Shown here piece after piece: positions 56,555-64,000 of a stretch of 64,000 bases of DNA (the stretch's first letter is position 1; the number at the start of each line of letters is the position of its first letter). Location: the NCBI GenBank assembly GCA_950097015.1, contig CATNEN010000001.1:12856001-12920000 (forward strand), read 5' to 3'. The notes below the pieces were generated by a model. That model worked only from the letters and a program-made list of their open reading frames with translations, was not told the origin of the DNA and searched no databases. The DNA is from Macrostomum hystrix (lineage: Eukaryota; Platyhelminthes; Macrostomidae). The position numbers and the translations under genes are program-made.

Positions 56555-59500
56555 GCTCCACAGCAAGACATCAGGCTTGTCTGGTAGTCTCGCCTAGAGG
56601 TAAGATGGCTAATAGATTAATCCAATCATTTTATTCTTACTTTTCCTTTTAACATGTTAGCATTGGTGCGAGTACTCATGATAAAAGTACACTTGACCGG
56701 ACTGTACACTGCTCGTACCCCTGTGAGAAGACTTCAAGATCGATTAAAAATGCAACTCAAACGCTCAACCGACAATGGCATAGCGAAGGCGACTCGCCGA
56801 ATGACATGGGGATTTTTCTGCCGACATTTTTTGAAATGGCAGCTAGAATCGATTTCCTGCTTGGGATCGCCTGGGATCAAGGAGGGGCATGCAAATTATT
56901 TTGTCCAGCGTTTTCTCTTCCCTAACTCCCCCTGATCCCCATGTCACTGGCCTCTCCGCAGTCATATGGCTTTTTGGGGAATCGAATTGAGAGAGCATTG
57001 CCTGGCTCCTCAGCCAATATTTGCTGCCTCTCTGTGTGCATAAATTTTGCCAGCTTGGCCGGCCCTCTAAAACTGTGCCGCCAGCACCTCAGAGGCTGCC
57101 GCTAACTCTTGAATGTGCCCAAATCTGGACTAGGGAGAAACAACAATCTTCTAATTGGATTTAGAAGTCCGATTATTTCTCTATTGGAATCTAGTTTTAT
57201 AGAAGACTATAGTGAACAACTCGAACTTGAAGTACCAACTGGAAAGAATTTGTCAACTGTCAATATATGATGTGTTTTGGTGTTGCTGCACTCATCGGCT
57301 TAAATTCTGATTAATATTCATATCTCAACTGGCTGTCCCGTTTTGTAAATTGGTCGCAAAAAAACCTACCCAAATCATACAAAATGTTGCTTAAATGTTA
57401 TAGCCTAGTGTTGATGATTGATGAAGTTACTGCTCGCCGTTGTTTTGAGTATGTCTAGTGTCTAGTTAGGTGTCTTGTGGAGAATCCCAGTGTCTTGTGG
57501 AAAATCCCAGTGTCTTGTGGAGAATTCCAGTGACTTGCGGAGAATCCCAGCGTCTTGTGGAGAATCCCAGTGTCTTGTGGAGAATCCCTGCGTCTTGTGG
57601 AGAATCCCAGTGTCTTGTGGAGAATCCCAGTGTCTTGCGGAGAATCCCTGCGTCTTGTTGAGAATCCCAGTGTCTTGTGGAGAATCCTCGTGTCTTGTGG
57701 AGAATCCCAGTGTCTTGTGGAGAATCCCAGTGTCTTGTGGAGAATCCCTGCGTCTTGTGGAGAATCCCAGTGTCTTGTGGAGAATCCTCGTCTCTTGTGG
57801 AGAATCCCAGTGTCTTGTGGAAAATCCCAGTGTCTTGTGGAGAATCCCAGTGTCTTGTGGAGAATCCCAGTGTCTTGTGGAGAATCCCAGTGTCCTGTGG
57901 AGAATCCCTGCGTCTTGTGGAGAATCCCAGTGTCCTGTGGAGAATCCCAGTGTCTTGTGGAGAATCCCAGTGTCTTGTGGAGAATCCCTGCGTCTTGTGG
58001 AGAATCCCAGTGTCTTGCGGAGAATCCCTGCGTCTTGTGGAGAATCCCAGTGTCTTGCGGAGAATCCCTGCGTATTGTGGAGAATCCCAGTGTCTTGTGG
58101 AGAATTCTAGTGACTTTTGGCGATTTTTAATGTCTGCGTAGAATCCTGATGTCTATGGATTATCCTTATGTCTGTGGAGAATCCTAATTTCGTGTGGGAA
58201 TCCCTGTCTTTCTGAGGAATACCGATTTCTTCTGGGGAATCCCAGCGTCTTGTGGAAAATCCCAGTGTCTCGTGGTGATCCAAATTTTTGTCGAGAATCC
58301 TGATGTCTGTCGAGAATCGCGATGTCTGTGGAGAATCCTGATGTCCTTGGGTGTCCTAATCTCTGTGGGTGTCCTAATGTTTTGTAGAAATCCCTGTCTT
58401 TTTGGGAAATCCCGATGTCTTTTGGGGAATTTCGAAACTTTAAGGGAATCCCAAAGTCTATTATAAAAAATCTATGTATTTGAAGGGTACCAGACAGTTT
58501 ACGTCATCACCTTACCGTATATTTTCTTAATCTCAACCCAACATTTTGTTGCAGTTTCCATCGAGATGTTAGAGTTGAGCGCTCGCAAAATGATGTCGGA
58601 ATTCAACACGATTTTCATGTGAGTTTAACAACTCATCCCATTGTCTCCAATCAGTATAGTACGTTGTACTTTGCTAAACTCAAACGCCTTTGCTGTACTG
58701 GCAGACCCCCTGGCCAGTGCAAGCAACTAGCAGGTTAATTTTTAATGAACTGTCAAATTTAACGCTTCATTAGCGGCGCAGTCGCATCACCATAAAGCCT
58801 CGGCTCTTTCGTCATCCAAATAGTCGCCCTGGAGCTTTCGATAGGGAGAATTTTTAGCAAAATAGCAGCAGTCTACTATACCTGTGCCTAATGAATTTTT
58901 TCAGTACCCCACATAATGTGCTGACTACCCACAGCTGTGACGCTTTTTCACCTTACCGGCCAGGGAAAAGTTTCTCTCATTTATTGGGGAAAATGGAGGG
59001 GGCCAGTGGCAGAGCGGTCTAACGCGTCTGCCTCTCGCATTAAGGTCCCTGAGCTCGATTCCACGGCGAGGCCACATTCATTTGGCGTTGAAGCCGCTGA
59101 GAGAAGGCTTGAGGGCCAACCTCCAAGGCACAGTGAGAGTGTACACTGCCTGACGTGTGAGCGTGTGCCGGCGTACGGTATCTCTTTACGTGTGTGCTCA
59201 GGAGTCAGCGAAATGGGAAGAATTGGTTCCTCGCTGGTTGGTTCCTCATCACCAAATGATGTGCCATTGCCCGCAAAGGCTTCCCTAGCATATAATGGTA
59301 GTTCCCGTTTTTTCCAGGAAGCCCCGCTACCCCGAAAGGGAAGTTCTTCCCCTCGATCCCTGACCAGCAGCACCGAGCTAGGCAGCATCCCTAACAGTCT
59401 GCCGCCAGCTCACTGAGAGAACTAATGCTCCATAGCTTTCTGCGAAGCAGCCAGAACCTCAGGGCCCAGGGTCCTATTAGACATCATTAATAATTTACTG

Positions 59501-62500
59501 ATCCCTAGGTACGAGGTCTTCAGCCGGTTCCTGGTGGGTGAGACCACATCACAGCTACCATTGGCTGGGGAATATTGTGGCTGACCTGTTTATGTAAGGT
59601 TTGAATGGATGGGAGATTTATCCCAAATATTACTCAATTATTTTTCAAGCACTTTAACCTGCTCGTCACAGTTTCCAGTGCATTTTAGAGACCGTTTTTA
59701 AGTTGCAAATTAATAAAATCTCGTAATTACTCAGCACTGATTGCTTTATATATTGCGAATGTACTAGTACGAGTATATTAACGAGAAGGACAAAAGGAGA
59801 AAATTGGTTTCACCACTTGTTGCACAAAAGAGAAAAACTCTTTAGTTTTTTATATGTTCCTAGTCTTTTTAGTTCAGTTTTTTGTACGACTGATTTCGAG
59901 TTTCGACTGAGGTCGAGTTTAAGAGGTAGACTTTGAGAGGTTGACTTTGAGGTAGACTTTGAGAGAGGTAGACTTTGAGAGGTAGACTTTGAGAGAGGTA
60001 GACTTTGAGAGAGGTAGACTTTGAGAGATGTAGACTTTGAGAGGTAGACTTTGAGAGGTAAACTTTGAGAGAGGTAGACTTTGAGAGGTAGACTTTGAGA
60101 GGTAGACTTTGAGAGGTAGACTTTGAGAGGTAGACTTTGAGAGGTAGACTTTGAGAGAGGTAGACTTTGAGAGAGGTAGACTTTGAGAGATGTAGACTTT
60201 GAGAGATGTAGACTTTGAGAGAGGTAAACTTTGAGAGAGGTAGACTTTGAGAGATGTAGACTTTGAGAGGTAGACTTTGAGAGGTAGACTTTGAGAGGTA
60301 GACTTTGATAGATAGACTTTGATAGATAGACTTTGAGATGTAGACTTTGCTGATATCTTAAAGGGCGCGGAGATAGCAATAATTATAGTAGACAGTAAAC
60401 AATGAGACATGCTGGGCTATGAAAACTGTTTGACTTTTTTTAACAAAGGAAGCCGCGCTTGACGCGGAGCGAAAGGAATTTTAACTGAACTGAAATTTTA
60501 CAAAGCAGTTGAAAGAAAGCCAGCCCACTGGAAACTGGCGACCAAAGTAAGACTTATTTCTCTGCGGATTTTCTTCACCAGATCCGCCATTCAGTTGCAC
60601 CCCCGTAGCAGTTCTTCGCTTCAAGTACATCCGCATTTCCTGGCCTCCCAAAGTCAGCAAATTTGCTCAGGTCTGCCCCTCTCCCCGAAGTGGGGTGTCT
60701 TTTGCGGTGTCTGCAACACAAGCCACCACAGTGTGATGGCCAAAATACATATTTTATTCCACAATTGCATTTAATCTTTATGAGAAAACTATGGCAGGCT
60801 TTTGTCTAACCCTTCTCTCAACCTTCATCTCAGCTTTGCCAGTTTGTAGCAAGCTATCAGAATCTTGTCACGTCAAGCTTCGACAAAGTGCTACAAATCT
60901 GATACTCCAGCCCATGTGTTTCTGCCCATCTGTCTAGTCCGCGGTGAATATTGCATTCCAAACACGAAACACGATGCGCGCGTGTGTGTACACAGCCTGT
61001 CACGCATTTAGCGAGGGAGAATGTGGAATCCGCAGAGTTTAAACCGGCTATGTTGGGACTAGTACCTTCCTGAACGTCCCAAATCCGTGCCTGCCTACTT
61101 GCTTGTGTGTGTGTTCCCGCACGAAACACTCTGCGTCTGGCTGGACTCTCTACTTTAATTTCAATTTCATTCTAAGTACTATTTAATAGTACACATTTAT
61201 AACAAAATCTAGGCTACAATGTGTCACAAAACCTCAAACGATGGTGTTCCAATCTTGCAGAGGGGGATGGCCTGAGAGTTCCGGGGTGAGTGGCAGAGCG
61301 GTCCAACGCAATTACCACTCGCACCAAGGTTCCCGAGCTCGATTCCGGGACGAGGTCACATTCATTTTGTGCGATTCACGCGCCAATCTCCAAGTTACAG
61401 CCAGATTGCACACTGACAATGAGAAAGTCAGGACAGATGTACACACCTGTGTGAGTGTGTGTACTCAAGAGTCAGCGAAATGGGTATAATTGCCTCCTCG
61501 CTGGCTGAGGATCTAGTGTCGCCCATTGCACCCGCAGCCTCCCGCAATTATTACAGAGAAACTCAATGCAACAAATTGTCGTAGCTAGTTTTTCAGCAAA
61601 GTGGCCAATGCAACAGGTCGGTCTATTTTCATCTGGAAAGGTGATAATGGCTTAATTAAGCGTAGATGACGTGAATCGCGAAATTTCAAGCTAATGTTCC
61701 ATTTAATAACGTAAAAACGAATTTGTTCTAAAATGCGAACAAGAGAAACGTAACGCGGGCATTGAGCAATCGGTCGCTTTTTCTAACAGAGTTCAAGATC
61801 GTCAGACTTCCTCGAATCAATCACCTGGCCCACTTGCTGCCATGTGCTGCTCAAATGGTTCCAACAAGCGGCTCTGCACGCCAGACTCGATTTAATCCAC
61901 GATTGGAGAACCTCTTTGGGCAATCACCTTCTCAAGACGACCACGAAATGCTTTGCAGCATCTCGCCAGATATTGTGACAACTTGGGGTGACAGAAATCC
62001 GCGGATTGAGTCCATTTTGCATATCAGGGTTAAAATTCCAGGCAGAAGTTGGGCCATAGACATACGAGCGTATTATAAAAATGATGCTTTAAATTGCCGG
62101 AGTATGTCAAACTCTCGGAAAGCAAAGCCAACCAGATTCTGTCCGGATACTTTTTGCGCACCCGGTATCATCAGCGTTCCAAATGTGTATCTTTCTTCCT
62201 CTTTGCACTTTAACTGTGCGATGTGCTAGACTACGTTGGGCAAGTCTGGGATTAAACTAGACAGGAAGAAATGGAAGATGAGATAAGAAGGTTGGCATAG
62301 TTTAGCAAATCCCGAGCCTGGCTTTGGGAAGAAATCTTGGTTCTGGTGAAGCCCAGTTTGACCAGTGCCCCTGTCAGGCGTCTGTAAGCCTGATGTGGGA
62401 ACATCTTGGGAGTGTCCTCTTCTCGCTCCCTCCCAAGCCTTGAACTAATATTTACTTTTCCTTGCCACTTTCTAGGAAACTTTCTTCCCCCCAGCCGTAG

Positions 62501-63306
62501 CTGTAGTTGTAGCTGGTTGCAAGTTGGATTGGGTAACATTCCATTGCCTTAGTCCTGGTCTCCTGTTTAGCATTTCTGTCCTGGTCTTCAGGCGACAATG
62601 ACATTTTTCTCGGCTGTCATTTATCCGCACGAAGGCCATCGCCGAGCACCCTTAGTTTTTCGCCGTCACGGCACGTAAATTAAATTTTCTACAGCTATGA
62701 ATCTCTACTTAGAGTGCCTCTACTTTTCTTAAACCTATTTCTAAAGTTTATGACAATAATAATAATAATAATTGCAGTAGGGCTGCGGGCAATGACACAT
62801 AATTTGGTGACACTTGACCTGCAGCCTGCGAGGAGGCCATTCTACTGACTCCTGAGCACACATGCACACAGGTGTGTACACCTGCCCTGACTTTCTCATC
62901 GTCAGGCAGTGTACTCTCTCACTGTGCCTTGGAGGTTGGCACTCAAGGCCGTAAATTGTACGACAAGCCCCCAAGCCTTCTCTCCGCGGCTGCGCCTCAA
63001 ATAAATGTGGCCTCGCCGCGGAATCGAACTAAGGGACCTTGGCGCGAAAGGCAAGCGTGTTAACCGCTGTGCCGGCGGCCGCAATATCTAAAGGTTTCAA
63101 ACGCTACATTCCTAAACTCATTACCGAATCGCAGGTGCATTCAAGCTTCTCAGCTCAAGAGAGTCCATCCCCTGCTGGCCAACTTGACTAACAGCATTCG
63201 CAGCATTCTGCAGAATCTGCACCGACTCATTCCCACGCAGCAGCAGCAGCAGCCAATGTCACTGCCAAACTTTCATCCATCTTCTGAAGTTTCTAGCTTA
63301 AGCTTG
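56275..63306 (+). CDS. 5' part of an unrecognised Ser/Thr- and poly-Gln-containing protein (partial)
   Basis: Three exons join with matching phases: 56275-56599, 58555-58618, 63135-63306 (187 aa to the last donor; the gene continues past the window). Exon 1 starts MLSIVSTAPASGGTAARVST, is Ser/Thr/Ala-rich, contains SVRLWVSELRWYVESDCSN, then eleven Gln from a pure CAG run, and ends VVSPR. Exon 2 gives VSIEMLELSARKMMSEFNTI. Exon 3 gives CIQASQLKRVHPLLANLTNS, IRSILQNLHRLIPT, a second short Gln run and PNFHPSSEVSSLSL. All donors are GTAAGA or GTGAGT and the acceptors TTGTTGCAG and AATCGCAG. The exon 2-3 part looks helical. An in-frame TAA twelve bases upstream supports the ATG. The family is not recognised. 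Introns are 1.96 and 4.5 kb and full of repeats. Confidence 0.6.
56521..56553 (+). repeat. (CAG)11 trinucleotide run encoding poly-Gln
   Basis: Eleven uninterrupted CAG codons in the frame of the gene above. A shorter CAG run encoding five Gln lies in its third exon near 63238-63253. Confidence 0.9.
57466..58112. repeat. 20-bp minisatellite, about 32 copies
   Basis: The unit AGTGTCTTGTGGAGAATCCC repeats with a common CTGCG variant. It then decays from 58112 to about 58460 into related GTCTGTGGAGAATCCTGAT-like units. It lies in intron 1 of the poly-Gln gene. The long frames across it come from its 60-bp (20-codon) period. Confidence 0.95.
58985..59285 (+). mobile_element. SINE-B copy
   Basis: The head GTGGCAGAGCGGTCTAACGC with B box GAGCTCGATTCCACGGCGAG is followed by CACATTCATTTGGCG, GAGGGCCAACCTCCAAGGCA, GCGTACGGTATCTC and CACCAAATGATGTGCCATTG. 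The middle is shortened, and it has lost the ATT tail. Confidence 0.85.
59925..60352 (-). repeat. 14-16 bp minisatellite
   Basis: Units of AGGTAGACTTTGAG and AGAGGTAGACTTTGAG alternate for about 28 copies, with a few GATGTAGACTTTGAGA variants. The minus-strand frames rich in Leu/Ser/Lys are artefacts of the array. Confidence 0.93.
60360..61260. other. Intronic DNA, nothing supported
   Basis: Within intron 2 of the poly-Gln gene. The minus-strand frame 60857-61129 has no start context, splice sites or domain. Confidence 0.4.
61285..61560 (+). mobile_element. SINE-B copy
   Basis: The head GTGGCAGAGCGGTCCAACGC, CTCGCACCAAGGTTCCCGAG and the B box are followed by shortened body blocks and GCGAAATGGGTATAATTGCC, TCTAGTGTCGCCC and CCGCAGCCTCC. 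The ATT tail is reduced. Confidence 0.83.
61792..62229 (+). other. Possible alternative exon of the poly-Gln gene
   Basis: A good acceptor (CTTTTTCTAACAG) at 61791 precedes two frames with coding-like content. One is open to 62229 and reads motifs such as FNPRLENLFGQSPSQDDHEM. The frame that would continue exon 2 meets a TAA near 61890. No consensus donor is evident, and exon 2 joins exon 3 directly in phase, so this is at best an alternative last exon. Confidence 0.25.
62745..63085 (-). mobile_element. SINE-B copy ending 50 bp before exon 3
   Basis: In reverse orientation it carries the (ATT)n tail (62757-62772), the CAATGACACATAATTTGGTG block, GAGGAGGCCATTCTACTGAC, the CTTCTCTCCGCGGCTGCGCC block and a tRNA-like head ending near 63083. 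It sits about 50 bp upstream of the acceptor of the third exon of the poly-Gln gene. Confidence 0.87.
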
Positions 63307-64000
63307 GTGAGTTTTTTAGCTGACACTTGAAAGCTTATAAATATGGATTTTCATTTTGTAAGCATGCACGAAAGCGAATAATAATATTCCCGACCCTTCA
63401 ATAGTCCACGAAGCCTTAGAAAAAGCGAAGTTTTCCAGAATCGCAGTCAACACAGTTCGATTCTTCTGGCAGATGTTGAACACAAAAAAACACACCTGTA
63501 ATGCCACACTTCGTCGCACCTCAATGGCATTTGATTTATTTATTAGGTTTAGCATGTGAAAGTGCATTTGTTCTAGCTTCTTATTATCAGAATATTTGCG
63601 CTAGTGGGTCATTGGAGTAAAGTTGTCAATCGTCCATAATGAAGTAATCCTAGGCAGTCCTATTTTCATTTCGAGTGAGCACTACTTATATGCCAAGTTG
63701 TGTGCCGAGTTAAATACTCACCTGAACGGGCAAGCCTATTTGTTCACGCCAGACGGACAACATGACGGACTGGACTCAGTGCAATGTTCTCAGGGTTGGC
63801 TATTTAATGAAAACTAAAAGCCATTAGCCGCCAGTCCCTCGGGTTTTTGTTGTAGAAGCAAAAAAGGCGTGTAGACTGACCGACACAACAGAGGACGGTG
63901 GGTCAGTGTGAAACAGAGAACTCACCGACACAACAGAGGACGGTGGGTCAGTGTGAAACAGAGAAACTGCTAGGAATTCTGTGCTCATGCTCAAAGCTCA
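63307..64000. other. Start of the next intron of the poly-Gln gene
   Basis: Begins with the donor GTGAGT at 63307. I see no further exon. A 45-bp tandem duplication lies at 63876-63965 (units beginning CTGACCGACACAACAGAGGA and CTCACCGACACAACAGAGGA). Confidence 0.45.

Noticed and set aside
57470-58141. Several overlapping Cys/Trp/Pro-rich frames that look like a repeat protein
   Set aside because: Three plus-strand frames are open over the same 20-bp array, which is what a 60-bp codon period gives by chance; no splice or start context.
59810-60410. Ser/Leu/Lys-repeat frames on the minus strand
   Set aside because: Artefact of the 14-16 bp minisatellite; overlapping frames have equivalent content.

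Overview
The window is animal nuclear DNA: spliced genes with GT-AG introns (about 70 bp to several kb), tRNA-derived SINEs, degraded non-LTR and Ty3/gypsy-like retroelements, short inverted-repeat DNA transposons and many minisatellites. Two conserved animal genes anchor it: a FET-family RNA-binding protein (FUS/EWS/TAF15, cabeza) and CFAP97 (hemingway). Nothing fixes the phylum. A spiralian such as a free-living flatworm is my guess, and a weak one.

Layout. 1-0.7 kb: 3' end of an unrecognised Gln/Ser/Thr-rich gene (+). 2.1-11.5 kb: FET gene (-), nine coding exons, introns carrying a 31-bp minisatellite, SINEs and, in intron 1, two MITEs. 12.0-12.5 kb: a third MITE, between FET and CFAP97. 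13.2-16.7 kb: CFAP97 (+), divergent from FET. 18.4-36.9 kb: a cluster of secreted reprolysin-like metalloproteases with an ADAMTS-like Cys-rich tail. It has three tandem + copies (MP1-MP3), a broken - fragment (MP5) beside a non-LTR element, and a - copy (MP4) beyond a dead gypsy-like pol. 30.2-44.7 kb: repeat-dominated DNA with a 21-bp satellite in both orientations and an inverted duplication of a dead LINE. 45.5-54 kb: the most unusual part, a family of secreted precursor genes (A, B, C) plus a paralogous long ORF (D). 56.3 kb to the right edge: 5' part of a poly-Gln gene (+) with large repeat-filled introns.

Precursor family. A, B and C each have a first exon encoding a signal peptide plus a short acidic segment ending in Asp-Ala-Asp (or Asp-Ala-Asp-Pro-Asp), then a phase-0 intron, then an unrelated second exon. 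In B exon 2 is a short Trp/Arg-rich cationic peptide. In A it is a 16-residue peptide. In C it is a 635-residue cationic protein made of 11-residue, then about 20-residue, then 28 gap-free 12-residue repeats, the last showing a 48-residue higher-order period. D carries 29 of the same 12-residue units without a visible signal exon. I do not recognise these repeats; the architecture suggests a secreted defence, venom, mucus or adhesive product.

Metalloproteases. MP1-MP4 share one four-exon structure: a 13-nt first coding exon, then prodomain plus start of the catalytic domain, zinc-site exon, and Cys-rich exon. MP1 has Gln for the catalytic Glu and no furin site, so it looks like a pseudoprotease. 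MP3 has lost its last cysteines. Near-identical blocks inside otherwise diverged copies, and a fossil exon start inside an MP3 intron, point to ongoing gene conversion.
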